A stretch of 64,000 bases of DNA from Salminus brasiliensis (Eukaryota; Chordata; Actinopteri; Characiformes; Bryconidae): the NCBI RefSeq assembly GCF_030463535.1, contig NC_132892.1:32501614-32565613 (forward strand), given 5' to 3'. The notes under the pieces were generated by a model. It ran no database searches, was not told the origin of the DNA, and was given only the letters and a program-made list of their open reading frames with translations. Below are positions 1 to 16,743 of this stretch, in pieces; positions within the stretch are counted from its first letter, which is position 1; each line of letters starts with the position of its first letter. A program made the translations under genes and the position numbers.

Positions 1-292
1 GCCTTGTTAGCTTTCTGATTGGTCAGGGGTATGCTGACCTAATCCTGACCCCATTCCACATGGAGAGGAGAGCACAGAGCAGCACTGGTGAAATCCAGCA
101 GACGTTATCAGACGTTGGGAAGATCTTCATAATACTGTACATTTACACTGGGGCCCGGAGGAGGCAGATTAGACCCTTAGACTCAGATTTGGGCTCCCAG
201 GAGCTTTTAATGATTTAATGAATGGCTGAAGGGACGAATAGAGGAGTGGCTGGAGGCACCAGTCAGTCAGTCAGTCAGTCAGTCAGTATTAC
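1..292. other. intronic DNA left of dennd1c exon 4
   Basis: Unique-looking sequence plus a short AGTC tetranucleotide run at about 261-287. No further dennd1c exon is visible, so exon 5 lies outside the window. Confidence 0.5.
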
Positions 293-342
293 CTCTCGAT
301 GTCATACGGGAAGCAAAAACGAGGAAGTGACTGCAGACACTC
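293..342 (-). CDS. dennd1c: dennd1c coding exon 4
   Basis: Fifty bases, phase 0 in and phase 2 out. It encodes ECLQSLPRFCFPYDIER. The acceptor TTGCAG directly follows a CT array of about 730 bp and the donor is AG|GTAATA. The FCFP motif is the conserved end of the first uDENN strand in the DENND1 family. Confidence 0.85.
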
Positions 343-345
343 CTG

Positions 346-380
<35 letters not shown>

Positions 381-400
381 CACAGAGAGAGTGAGACAGA

Positions 401-475
<75 letters not shown>

Positions 476-478
476 AGA

Positions 479-522
<44 letters not shown>

Positions 523-552
523 GTGACACAGAGAGAGTGAGAGGGAGACAGA

Positions 553-592
<40 letters not shown>

Positions 593-630
593 GTGACACA
601 GAGAGAGTGAGAGGGAGACAGAGAGAGTGA

Positions 631-670
<40 letters not shown>

Positions 671-948
671 GAGTGAGAGAGACACAGAGAGAGTGAGAGA
701 GAGAGACAGAGAGAGTGACACAGAGAGAGTGACAGAGAGAGAGAGTGAGAGAGAGAGAGAGGGAGAGAGAGAGACAGAGAGAGTAAGACAGAGAGAGTGA
801 GAGAGAGAGAGAGAGAGAGAGGGAGACAGAGAGAGTGAGTGAGAGAGACACAGAGAGAGTGAGAGAAACACAGAGAGAGTGAGAGAGAGACAGAGAGAGT
901 GACACAGAGAGAGTGACAGAGAGAGAGAGCGAGAGAGAGAGAGAGATT

Positions 949-982
<34 letters not shown>

Positions 983-1037
983 GTGTGAGAGAGAGAGACA
1001 GAGAGAGAGAGCGAGAGAGAGAGACAGAGAGAGAGAG

Positions 1038-1076
<39 letters not shown>

Positions 1077-2380
1077 GCGAATAAGTGTGGTTGCTATGGT
1101 TTCCTCTCTTCATTTTCCTCTTTCAGTAATAAAAATAAAAAAAGACCAACAATGAAAAATTGGTCATTTTTAAGGACGAACCTCGTCACTGAAGTCCTCC
1201 GGAAACTGAAACAGCACCCCAGGATCTAAACATCAGCAGATACAACACACACACACACACATACACACCAACACACACACACACACGCACACACACAGCA
1301 ACACACACACACACAGTTACTGCTGCGTTCGGCCTTCAGCCTGAGGCCTCGCTGGTTTCTGCAGCGAGCAGAGAGGATGTGGTTGAATGAAGTCATTGAG
1401 TTTCTGATGCAGTCCCACAAACGGCACCTTCCTGCTCCAACCCACCACCACCACCACCAGCACCACCACCACCCCCTTCTCCACCACCTTCTCTCTAACC
1501 TGCACCAGCAAACATCTGCTCCAGCTGCTCCAGCTTTAACTGATCAATATTAGAAGAGCACAGGCTCTGGCCACCCCCCCCCCCCCCCCACCCCCTCTGA
1601 CCAGTCCTTAGTCCATTTCCTCTCTTGGTTCACCAACATGCTGACTAACTGCTAGCTGTGGCTAATACTAGCGTGCTAACCAGCCACGCTAGCCGGCCTT
1701 GGACTGCTCCCATGGCGACTGGCAGAGCCCTGTGGTTTTCTGGCTGGGTCATGTGACGGGAAGAAGAGCTACCACCACCTAGCATCACCCCGCAGGAGCC
1801 GGGCCCTAAGTGTGTGTGAGAGTGTGTGTGCTCACCCTTGTCTCTGGCAATTGGACAGGAGGCTTGGAAGAACCAGTAGAACGTCCTTTCCGGGTTTTCT
1901 CTGAAAAGAGCAGCACAGCAGTGTTTCATTCGGTCACACCTGAGCACAACCTCAGCTGGCTGTCGGTTGCCAGATATTTAAAAAAATGCATAATTTAAGA
2001 TAACAATATTATAAGATACATAAGTCATAATCCCGCTTCTCTATCTGACAGTCTGATGGATGAGTCTGAGTTTGGTGAATGCCAGGAGAACATTACTTGC
2101 CTGACTGCAATGTACCAACTGTAAAGTTTGGAGGAGGAGGGATCATGCTATGGGGTTGTTTTTAGGGTTTTTTACAGTAGAAGCTCCAGATCTGATCAGA
2201 ACAGATAAAGCAGCTGAACATGAATCCAGTAAAAAGGAGAAACAAGAGCTTCTCATTCTGAAGAAAGAAAGTAGTGAGATCTTGTCGGTGAGCTAGTCTG
2301 AAGAACAGAGCTCGGTTCCTCCAGGGTTCTCCTGGACGCCCCCCAGTCCAGCCAGCACAGCGTGGAGGATGTGTTCAACT

Positions 2381-2412
<32 letters not shown>

Positions 2413-4086
2413 TCACCTGATTTACCATCATTAAGCCCTGATTTACCACCAAACCAGGTGTTGATCTGAGGAGAACTCTAAATAATACTAGACTCCATGA
2501 GAGAGGAGAACTTTGGAGATGTTCTGATGATGAACACAGTGATGGAGAACCACCTCCACCACCACTTTCTGTAGGAGTGTGTATTAACGTAGCTAGTCTA
2601 ACGAGTCTGAGGCCTGACCCAAGCTGATGGTCAATTTAAAACCCGGAACCTAAACTACTGCAGAGAGACCACCCTACATAATCAGTTTCTAATAAATTCC
2701 AAATAAAAATATTAATATTTAGAGCATTTACTTATTTGCAGATATGTCCACTGCTCAAAAACAGCTGCTCAAATAATGTAAATAAATGATTATTAAGTTA
2801 ATAAGTTATTATTGAAATGTAAACAACACAGTACTAATATCTGAACTCTGAGAGCATTCAGAAATCACTATGGTGAAACAATAACCTCGACGGCCAATCA
2901 CAGCTCTCATGTCTCGGCCGGCTCTCCACTAGTCTTTGACATTGCTGTTGGGACTTTCTGAGAGTAAATGGCCACCCAGCCTGACCTGCTGGAAGATTGC
3001 CCGCAGAGGTCCCCTCCACCTGCGTCAGACCAGCTGCCCCCTACCAGTCCCACCACCACCCATACCAGACCAGCGGCACACCCTCCTACCACCTGACCAT
3101 GTTCAAACCTGAATGGACTCTAATAAACCATCTGCACTATTAATAATATCACCATTATTAACTATCTGCTGTATCTGGTTTGGTCATTTTTATTAATAAT
3201 TAATAAATAGTTCTGATCAGAGGAGGACGGGTCGGGTCCCCCTTGTGAGTCTTGGTTCCTCCCAAGGTTTCTTTCTCCAGCTCTGAGGGAGGTTCTCCTT
3301 GCCACTGTCGCCGTTGGGGTCTGCTCACTGGGGGTCTTGTCAAATGACCTGACCTGAACCCTACATTTAGTCTAACTGAACCCTTCTGTTTGATTTAGTC
3401 CTCATCTCGGTGTTTAGATTAGAGCTTTGGTCAGGATCCAGTCCCATACTGTGCTTTTAGAAGAGTCCCGTCACTGGTCGTACCTTCATGCACCCATCCA
3501 CAGTTGGGACTGTGTGTGTATGATGTGTATCTATGTGTGTGTGTGTGTGTTTGTCTGACTGTGTGTGTGTGTGCTCAACCTTCTGCTAGGCCACATCCTC
3601 CCATCATGCACCTGGGGCCATATTCATAAAACAAACATCCGCCCAACATGAAGGCACAGCTCAGACTAGGCCCAGACGCACAGCCCTGAAGGCCTTTTCT
3701 CGGGCTGGCTGGAAAGTGGCCTCCACTAACTCGGCTAACCTGACGGCTTAGGCGGGGAGACTTGGTTAGACTGGCTGGGCCGACGTCACTGACATTTAGT
3801 GCATTAGTTAGAGGAAGGCCTTGTTTCTGAGGGCAGAATCTCACACTGAGGGCCTGAGAGAGACACTGTAGACAGGTAATAACGTCCGGGTTTTGGAAAT
3901 GACCCAAACCGGCTTGTTTTTGAGCCAGATTGTTGATCTGTAAAGATTTTAAATGAGTGAACTACACCTAGTTCTCTAAATTCTCAGATATCTGATCTGT
4001 CCATTTACACACTTATCATCATAAGGATTGGGCTTATATTAAAAACAAATAATAATAATAATAAAATAATAATTAAAAGAAAGAAA

Positions 4087-4143
<57 letters not shown>

Positions 4144-4540
4144 TGCAAGAACATATGTAAGTATCATATAAGGTAGTAAATATATATTTAATTAAATATT
4201 AATTATAGTATTACATATATGTCACATTTTGTCAATGTTATGTAAATAAAAATTTTATAATGTGAATCTGGCCATTTTACACTATACACTATTTTAGAAT
4301 TCCATGATGAATGGACCAATAAAAATGCTCCAAAATTACTGAATTATATAATCAAATATTTTGAAATTGTTTATTAAAAGATAAGTAATTAATCAAGTAC
4401 ATTTTTAAGTATTCATTTTCTAATTTTCTATATTATAAATATATATTTTTCTTATGTATCATATTAAATTGTATATCTAACATATCCTATAATTTACCAT
4501 CAACTAAAACCATAAAATATGTTAAATATGTGGCACATAC

Positions 4541-4607
<67 letters not shown>

Positions 4608-5009
4608 ATTGATACAGCATGGCATTAATGTCACACACCTTGTGACAGACTTCAGTAGATGTGTATATAATTTTATGGAATATATATATATATATCGCAC
4701 TATACATTTGAAATCCATATTTTGCCGTAGAGCAGATTTCCGTACGAGTAAAAAGCCCAAAACAAGACAACATGTTGCTATCATGACAAAGTGCCTTTCC
4801 AGGAAATGACCCACTGATGCAACCGACACACTTACACACACTATTCAAGTGTCCAGACGCTGTTATTCTTTTACACACACCTTACAGAATAACCCCCTGC
4901 CATCGCTGGCCACGGTACCGAAGCCTATATGGTGAATACAGGGATTTCTCCCCAATTCGGCCTTAAGAAGAGTTCACCAGCCAGCCGGCTGGCCAGACAG
5001 CCAGACAGT

Positions 5010-5047
<38 letters not shown>

Positions 5048-5083
5048 GAGCTTGAGAAGGACTTACTTCAGTCTGGATCCCAT
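293..5083 (-). CDS. dennd1c: DENN domain-containing protein 1C, first four coding exons (partial, runs off the left edge)
   Basis: DENND1 proteins are guanine nucleotide exchange factors for Rab35 in clathrin/endosomal traffic; the part seen here is the N-terminal uDENN region. Four exons join in phase: 5083-5067 (start ATG, MGSRL plus a split K codon), 1900-1836 (ENPERTFYWFFQASCP...), 1225-1182 (DPGVLFQFPEDFSDE) and 342-293 (ECLQSLPRFCFPYDIER). Intron phases are 2, 1, 0 and then 2 at the last donor; all junctions are GT-AG. The MGSR start resembles DENND1A; the WFF..CP, QFP.DF and FCFP.D.ER motifs match DENND1C best. The rest of the DENN domain must lie left of base 1. The next gene on the same strand is a class IV beta-tubulin, as in human 19p13.3 (DENND1C-TUBB4A). 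About 58 residues are visible. Another DENND1 paralogue is possible but less likely. Confidence 0.85.
347..1075. repeat. GA/CT microsatellite array in dennd1c intron 3
   Basis: About 730 bp of GA on + (CT on the gene strand), interrupted by GACACAGAGAGAGTGA-type variants that recur as a loose higher-order pattern. It ends 3-5 bases from the exon 4 acceptor and so forms its polypyrimidine tract. Leu-Ser open frames across it on the minus strand are repeat artefacts. Confidence 0.95.
1182..1225 (-). CDS. dennd1c: dennd1c coding exon 3
   Basis: Forty-four bases, phase 1 in and phase 0 out, encoding DPGVLFQFPEDFSDE, which matches the QFP-DF stretch of DENND1 proteins. Acceptor TGTTTAG, donor GAG|GTTCGT. 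A TG array (CA on +) begins about 18 bases upstream of the acceptor. Confidence 0.85.
1241..1600. repeat. CA array, CCA triplets and poly-C in dennd1c intron 2
   Basis: Imperfect CA repeats at 1241-1316, CCA triplets at about 1439-1475, and a C homopolymer at about 1577-1590. Between them is a short non-repetitive stretch. Confidence 0.85.
1836..1900 (-). CDS. dennd1c: dennd1c coding exon 2
   Basis: Sixty-five bases, phase 2 in and phase 1 out, encoding ENPERTFYWFFQASCPIARD plus K. Acceptor CTCTTTTCAG, donor AAGG|GTGAGC running straight into a CA-rich stretch. The FYWFFQASCP segment aligns without gaps to FDWFFEAACP of human DENND1C. Confidence 0.85.
2040..2540 (+). mobile_element. Tc1-like transposase relic joined to dispersed block A
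   Basis: Around 2125-2162 a frame reads KFGGGGIMLWGCF, the conserved Tc1-type segment around the second catalytic Asp region, with stops on either side. From 2165 to 2520 follows a block whose reverse complement recurs at 57405-57790 and 59370-59672. It includes a CAT/CAG triplet run at 2380-2412. Dead copy. Confidence 0.6.
2541..3219. other. dennd1c intron 1, mostly unrecognised
   Basis: Moderately AT-rich DNA with no exon that I can support. 2880-3219 probably belongs to the same dispersed repeat as the next entry, but I cannot fix its edge. Confidence 0.3.
3220..3325. repeat. dispersed repeat segment (GTCTTGGTTCCTC type)
   Basis: Contains GTCTTGGTTCCTC, GCTCTGAGGGAGG and TTGCCACTGTCGCC, a segment seen very widely in fish genomes and probably the tail of a SINE or similar element. 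Its reverse complement resembles the units of the arrays at 45680-46440 and 48800-49245. Confidence 0.6.
3480..3575. repeat. TG-rich microsatellite
   Basis: GTGTGTATGATGTGTATC followed by TG runs, in dennd1c intron 1. Confidence 0.7.
3576..4505. other. AT-rich intronic DNA with poly-A/TA array
   Basis: Unique sequence to about 4040, then an A-rich stretch and a TA array at 4104-4142, then strongly AT-rich sequence. No coding signal. Confidence 0.5.
4536..4602. repeat. TA microsatellite
   Basis: Near-perfect TA dinucleotides; a further short TA run lies at 4680-4696. Confidence 0.95.
5010..5046. repeat. GA microsatellite next to the dennd1c exon 1 donor
   Basis: GA on + (CT on the gene strand), about 20 bases inside intron 1. 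Confidence 0.95.
5067..5083 (-). CDS. dennd1c: dennd1c coding exon 1 (start codon)
   Basis: Seventeen coding bases, ATG to phase 2 (MGSRL plus AA), with donor AA|GTAAGT. The MGSR start equals the DENND1A N-terminus and the phase fits exon 2 exactly, which decides this start. A CT array (GA on +, 5012-5045) starts about 20 bases into the intron. Confidence 0.8.
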
Positions 5084-5173
5084 GTTGCAGCAGTAGGATG
5101 GAGTCCATAAGTGGCTTATAGAAGTTCTTGCGCTGAGAGTGTCATCATTGTTCAGCTAACAGCAGCTTGTCAA

Positions 5174-5185
<12 letters not shown>

Positions 5186-5227
<42 letters not shown>

Positions 5228-5317
5228 TCTCACACACACATTTACACTGTCACATAACCAAGTGGATAAGCAGAAGACAGCTAAAGCTAAGGCTTACTTC
5301 CTGATCTGGGTGCAAAT

Positions 5318-5365
<48 letters not shown>
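5186..5365. repeat. TA, CA and TG microsatellites upstream of dennd1c
   Basis: TA/CA compound run at 5186-5243 and a TG run at about 5320-5364. Confidence 0.9.
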
Positions 5366-5504
5366 TCTAGGTCTCTGTGACGACTGTGGCTGTGTTTCCT
5401 TCTCTTCACATCTCCAGCCTTGCTGTCACTGCCTTTCTTCCTCTTTCTTCACAGAACAGCTATGATTGCACGTTTGATTCTCACAGATCTGCATATTTGC
5501 ACAC

Positions 5505-5985
5505 ATACGGCTGTGTGAAAAAATCAGGACACCCCCCCACACACATTTATCACTCCTTCAAATGTGTAGAATCAGACTCAGGAGCAGAAGATCAGCTGCA
5601 GATGATCAGAACATGGTTGGAGAGGATTATTCTGGAGGAGTCTTAGTGTCTTATTTAAACCTCAGATGTTTAGTCTGGTCTGATCTGGATTGATGTTGAA
5701 GTTGAAGTGAGGTGGTGAAGAAGATCACCATCATGGCCAGATCCAGAGAGCTCTCTGAGGCCTTCAGATAGAAGGGTGGAGATGTTGTAGCTGAGTCTGG
5801 GAAGAGGTTTAAGAAGATCTCAGAACAGTTAGAGATCAGCCGCCGTTCCACTGTCCACTCAATCATCTACCTGAGGAACAGCTGACCAGCATGGCCAGGT
5901 CAGGACGTCCCAGCAAGTTCAGCCCAACAGCAGAACCTCAAGACGAGTAAAGAAACCTCCGAAAGTCCTAAAATATCGTCATGAT
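5505..5985 (+). mobile_element. Tc1-like transposon relic, copy 1
   Basis: Begins near GTGTGAAAAAATCAGGACAC. Reading in broken frames gives a Tc1 helix-turn-helix region (FKKISEQLEISRRSTVHSII) followed by a GQDVP-type linker remnant. Multiple stops and frame breaks. Related copies lie at 6965-7400 and 7515-7650. Confidence 0.7.
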
Positions 5986-6106
5986 AGCTGATAGATTTCT
6001 CTCACCACAGCTGATGATAAAGTACAGCATCTACAGTCAGAAAGAGACCAGGCTAGGCAGATCTTCAAAGGAGGTGAGCAAAGAGGAGACTTTTACCTTA
6101 TACATA

Positions 6107-6280
6107 AACATATATATATATATATATATATATATCATAAACACACACACACCCTTCAGCATTTGAGCACACATCAGACACACATTGAGAGGAAATCGAG
6201 GACAGGAATAGACTTCCTCTATTGCACGGCCTCTTTTACTCTTCACTGCCTCTCTCTCTCTCTCTCGCTCTCTCTCCACC
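6107..6280. repeat. TA and CT microsatellites
   Basis: TA run at about 6111-6135, short CA run, CT run at about 6249-6277. Confidence 0.85.
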
Positions 6281-6399
6281 CCTCCATCCCTCAGTCACTG
6301 AGCTGCAGCCTGGTGGTTGGTAATTGTACCAGTGTGTGTTAAACTCCCTCCAGTATGTATGGAGGCTCTACGTTAGCCCTGCTAGCTCTCACTGGGAGT

Positions 6400-6960
6400 T
6401 ATTTACACAATCCAGCCAAAACATTAAAACCACCTGCCAGGACTCCACAAGACCTCTGAAGGTGTCCTGTGGGATCTGGAGCACCAAGACGTTATAAGAG
6501 CGAGCAGCAGATCCTTCAAGTTCTGTAAGTTAGGTGAGGTGGGGCCTCCATGAGCATTGGAGCAACCCTGTCGCTAGTTCACCGGAGATGTTCTAAACCC
6601 AGGCATCGAGCCATCGCAGTTCGGCCTTTGTCAGAGTGTCTCGGATGATCACGCTCGCTTAAGAAGTTCTTAAGATCAACCTTAAGAACTGATGGGTTTT
6701 AATGCTATGGTGGATCGATGGATCTGCTTTTGGTCCAAATCCGGGTTCCAGAACTCAGAGCACCAGCTGGGTATAGTTGGGCCAGTTTTCAGGCAAAGTT
6801 CAAATACTGTAATGGCTTAATGTGGGCCACATGAGTTCAAATGCCGTAACTGTGGCTTCTGGACCAGTTTTGGGCCACAGTGCAAGATCCATTGCCATAA
6901 CTGGCCTGTAAGGGTAGTAACTGGGCTCCATTAGTCCACAATCATCTGCTGTCTGGGTTC
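6400..6960. repeat. dispersed repeat sequence, unclassified
   Basis: The 6825-6960 part (GTTCAAATGCCGTAACTG ... ATCATCTGCTGTCTGG) is repeated at 7422-7490 and 7645-7720, with Tc1-relic DNA between the two halves of the second copy. The remainder is unassigned. Confidence 0.5.
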
Positions 6961-6964
6961 ATTA

Positions 6965-7400
6965 CTGTTTACAGTCTTATTTAAACCTCAGACGTTTAGT
7001 CTGGTCTGATCTGGATTGATGTTGAAGTTGAAGTGAGGGGTGAAGAAGATCACCATCATGGACAGATCCAGAGAGCTCTCTGAGGCCTTCAGAAAGAAGG
7101 GTGGAGATCAGAATCAGAATCAGAATCAGAATGTTACACATACAAGGAATTTGTCTTGGTGAGAGCAACACGTATGACAAGTAACAAAAACACAGAATGC
7201 TGTAGATGAGTCTGGGAAGGAGGTTAAAAAGATCTCAGAACAGTTAGAGATCAGCCGCTGTTCCACTGTCCACTAAGTCATCTAGAAGAGGAACAGCTGA
7301 CCAGCATGGCCAGATCAGGACATCCTAGCAGGATCAGCCCAACAGCAGAACCTCAAGATGAGTAAAGAAATCTCCAACAGTCATTAAATGTCATCATCTT
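6965..7400 (+). mobile_element. Tc1-like relic, copy 2, interrupted by a LINE tail
   Basis: Homologous to 5640-5960. A 91-bp foreign segment at about 7109-7199 interrupts it at a point where copy 1 is continuous. Confidence 0.7.
7109..7199 (-). mobile_element. short LINE 3'-end fragment nested in the Tc1 relic
   Basis: CAGAATCAGAATCAGAAT followed by ACACATACAAGGAATTTGTC, the same 3' tail type as the LINE at 33470-34749. Too short to encode anything. Confidence 0.65.
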
Positions 7401-7499
7401 TCATCACAGCTGATGATAAGGTAAGTTCAAATGCCGTAACTGTGGCTTCTGGACCAGTTTTGGGCCACAGTGCAAGATCCATTGCCATAACTGAATCAT

Positions 7500-7725
7500 C
7501 TCCCAATTGGCTGCATTACTGTTAGTCTTGTTTAAACCTCAGGTGTTTAGTCTGGTCTGCTCTTACACTCAAGGCATCATCATAGCCAGATCCAAAGAGC
7601 TCTCTGAGGCCCTCAGAAAGAAGGGTGGAGATGCAGAGGAGTTTGGGAAGGGCCTGTAAGGGCAGTAACTGGGCTCCATTAATCCAGAATCATCTGCTGT
7701 CTGGATTCATTACTGTTAGAACATG
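7500..7725. mobile_element. Tc1-like relic fragment, copy 3, in duplicated repeat DNA
   Basis: 7515-7640 carries the TTTAAACCTCAG...GAAGGGTGGAGATG part of copies 1 and 2. Flanks duplicate 6825-6960. Confidence 0.5.
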
Positions 7726-8990
7726 TAGGAATCATACAGAGGTGGATTTCTGATCGATTACTATATTAAACCTTCAATAAATCTGTAGAAACAGTCTTAG
7801 AGCATCACTGTAGCTACATTATCCACAAACCCGTCATCCATTTACACCTTTCATAGGCCTATAGTGAAGTGTTGTTCAAGGAGTCGACTCTTTTAGGTGA
7901 ATCATTTTAGTTGTTAGTTCATGTGGTTTTCCCTCTAAAGTGTTTCATGCAGTTTAAATTTGATCTAAATCCAACAAAACAGCCTTGTTAGCATCTAGCT
8001 ATCTTGCTTGCTAGCATAACAACTAGCAAAGACATTGTGTTGTTGCCTAGGGAACAGTTCACTTGCTAGTTAGACAGGTAATATAGGCCTAGGTTATGTA
8101 GCGTTGTTGATGGTTTCACATCATTAAAAAAACTATTGTAATAAAACAAAACAGTGCAAAATTTGCAAAGTTTGTGTTGTTAATTATGAAGTTTAAGCGA
8201 TTGATTATTGAGAATCAATAAATCGATCTGACTCACTGAAAGAAGCTGGAATTCACATCATTTGATAAATAACAGCAATCATAGCCCAGTTCAGACATTT
8301 GTAACAAGAAGATGGTGGGTTTTATTTATAATAATCATGTCCAATGATGTCAAATCACCCTTTTATTAACCTGTTAAACGTAACTCCACTACATTTACAA
8401 GCGTATTTGCCCTCCAACACGGCCTCGCTTCCTTTTTTTCTCACCTCACACTTCCTCCCTCAATCCTTTCTCTCTTCCTCCGACTGTTAACCACTAGGCC
8501 AGACTATTTTTTAAACAAGGGGTCAATCCTTATCCCCTCAATTAGACTTTTAGCTGCCCTTTTGACCTTTATGTGGGTATCTTTATGCAGGCCTGTTCTC
8601 TGATTCTGTGATGATACTGAGGCTCGCTGATTCTGATTCAGTAATGAATTTAGACCCCTTTAGACCCCCAAAAAAGGGATGTCGCAAGCATCTTTTTCAA
8701 ACACATACGTCTGTGAACGTTTTAAAAAAAGATCGGACTACTAAAACCATACATGCCATCTCTGTATACCCTCGAACTGAACATTTCAATTATTATCATT
8801 TTTGAATATTATTATTTTTATATCAAATATATCATATTTTTAATATAACATTTTGACTTGTTTGACCCTGAGCTTTCATTTCTATTAACTGCCCTTAATA
8901 AACTGGTAAACTAATTGTTTGCTATGCAGCAGCCTCTAGTGGTCAGAGGACAAAACTGCCATACAAACCCCATCCAAACCGAGAAGGTCT
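7726..8990. other. intergenic DNA, dennd1c to tubb4a
   Basis: AT-rich, mostly unique. No exon, RNA gene or array that I can support; includes a short T-rich/C-rich stretch at 8430-8480. Confidence 0.4.
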
Positions 8991-8999
8991 TGGCCCTAT

Positions 9000-9180
9000 C
9001 AACATCCATCCATCCATCCATTTTCTTCCTGGCCAAGTTCTTGTGGGTCTGTAGCCTACCTAGAATCACTGGGCGCAAGGCAGGAATACCCTGGACCGAC
9101 CTGGGCCAATTTAGGATAGCATGTGTGATTTTGGGTGATGGGAAGCAAACAGGAGCACCTACAGATCAAGGGCCGAATCC
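9000..9180 (-). mobile_element. LINE 3'-tail-like fragment with CATC repeats
   Basis: CATCCATCCATCCATCCA followed by a fish LINE-tail-like segment (GGGCGCAAGGCAGGAATACC). Orientation is inferred from the terminal tetranucleotide run. Confidence 0.45.
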
Positions 9181-9258
9181 AGACCCTCAGGCCCCTCTAC
9201 CATTATCGACTTGTAACTAATAAGGACGACACAATTCACGACTGGGTTCACTCACAAC

Positions 9259-9264
9259 TTTAAT
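9259..9264 (-). terminator. candidate poly(A) signal of the beta-tubulin gene
   Basis: ATTAAA on the minus strand, about 325 bp past the stop codon. It is the best signal I see in this 3' UTR; no transcript evidence. Confidence 0.35.
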
Positions 9265-9589
9265 CAAGCTATGTTGGTGGTTTTAATGGTGAAAATAAGT
9301 AAGCATGGTGCTGCTCAGGTTGTGAGAAGAGTAATGGACTGAGTGAGAAAGCACAGGAAAATACACCACTGCCAAAGTGAGAATGTGTCAACGAGAGCTT
9401 GCTTCCTTTTGTCTTCAACAGATACACCTTCACGAAACACCACGAGTGATGGAGATTGATAGAGTGAGAGATGATGAGAAGGTAGGGAAGGGGAAGGAAG
9501 AGAGAACACAAAGGAAGTGACTGAAGAAGGGATGGAAGGAGCCAGAGGAAAAACAGACGAAGTAAAAGTAGAAGAAGAAGAAGACAGGT

Positions 9590-15416
<5,827 letters not shown>

Positions 15417-15442
15417 GGTGAGGAGCTGAGGGCGCAGGTGGA

Positions 15443-15506
15443 GAGAAAGAAGCGGAGGAGGAAGAAGAGGAAGAGGAGGAAGAGGAGGAGGACGACGGAG
15501 GAAAGA
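15443..15506 (-). promoter_or_regulatory. CT-rich 5' leader tract of the beta-tubulin gene
   Basis: On the gene strand a run of CCTCTTCCTC-type pyrimidines of about 60 bases, 27-90 bp upstream of the ATG. It may be part of the 5' UTR or core promoter; the transcription start is not determinable here. Confidence 0.35.
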
Positions 15507-15585
15507 GAAAGCCGGCACGGGGCAGAGCGCGCGCACGAGACCAGACTCTAGCACGTCTGCGCGCTCCCGAGCGGGTGCTGCAGCA

Positions 15586-15606
15586 TGACGTCATCGCCAT
15601 GGCAAC
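15586..15606 (-). promoter_or_regulatory. CRE adjoining an RFX X-box-like site upstream of beta-tubulin
   Basis: TGACGTCA at 15586-15593 is a perfect palindromic CRE. ATCGCCATGGCAAC at 15593-15606 matches the X-box consensus GTNRCC-N(0-3)-RGYAAC at 11 of 12 positions, sharing one base with the CRE. It lies 177-190 bp upstream of the ATG of an isotype carrying the axonemal motif. Confidence 0.55.
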
Positions 15607-15764
15607 GGAGCCCTCGCTACCCTGCAGGCGGAGCAGACAGTCAACACGACAGGAAGTATACTGGAATATCGATTATTGACGATAGATCGATAAATCTACA
15701 ATACACAATATTATAGCACAACAACCTGCTATTATATATATATATATATTTGTATAATATTTAT

Positions 15765-16665
15765 AAAATCAATTTTCTGTTAAATATAATTTAAAATACG
15801 TTTTTAATATATTTACAAAAATATCTTATATATGTCATACTTCATATTTTGTAAAGAAACTAATAAATATAAAAAACACATCCAAAGGCAAACTCAATCC
15901 TTTTTTTATTCATTTTATTAATTTTTTATATTTATAATTTAATTTTTTATATATGTATATATAAAATGTATATGTGCCTGTGTTGAACAATTCTCCATAT
16001 ATTTTATTAACTGTATTCAAATGAATGTAATTTATAGATGAAAAAAAATTATATATATATATATATATATATAATTTTTTTTGGTATAATATTTATAAAA
16101 TTAGCAATTTTTCTGTTAAATATAATTTAAAATACTATTTTTAAAAATATGGTATATATGTCATATTTTATATTTTGTTAAGAAACTAATAAATATTACT
16201 AAATATATTTAAAAATACATCTGTTTTAGTTCTGGGTTAAAAAAAAACATCCAAAGAAAAACTCAATCCTATTTTTATTAATTTTATTCATTTTAAATAT
16301 TTATCATTTAAATAATTTATATATAACTGTATATGTACCTGTGTTGCTATATATAGAGAGAGGGATATTATTTTAAGATGGCCAATTTTCTGTTAAATAT
16401 AATTTAAAATATGTTATATATGTCATATTTTATATTTTTTTGTAAAGAACCGAATAAATATTAGTACATATATTTTAAAATATATCTCTTTTAGTTCTGG
16501 GTTAAAAAAAAATACATCCAAAGACAAACTCAATCCTTTTCATTCATTTTATTAATTTTAAATATTTATAATTGAAATAATTTAACTGTATATGAACCTA
16601 TGTTAAACATCTCCCCATATATGTTATTAAAATGTATTCAAATGAATGTAATTTATATAAGAACA
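15765..16665. repeat. AT-rich tandem repeat, three copies of about 300 bp
   Basis: Three units starting near 15766, 16105 and 16383 share TTTTCTGTTAAATATAATTT, a GTCATA.TT..TATTTTGT part and ACTCAATCCT. The third copy ends near TTCAAATGAATGTAATTTA, also found at 16015-16035. Confidence 0.75.
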
Positions 16666-16743
16666 AATAGGCAGTCGGCAGTCTAAGCTGAAATGTATTT
16701 GAAATGTATAAAAATACATGTCCACATATTTTATTTTTTTTAT

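Noticed and set aside
279..1113. Long Leu-Ser open frames on the minus strand
   Set aside because: They are the translation of a CT microsatellite and read through known dennd1c exon and intron boundaries.
1318..1554. Plus-strand frame with AFSLRPRWFLQRAERMWLNE, faintly like a TIP39/PTH-type peptide, followed by a His-rich tail
   Set aside because: It lies inside dennd1c intron 2 on the opposite strand, has no signal-peptide exon, and its His tail is a CCA repeat. The resemblance is about nine scattered identities.
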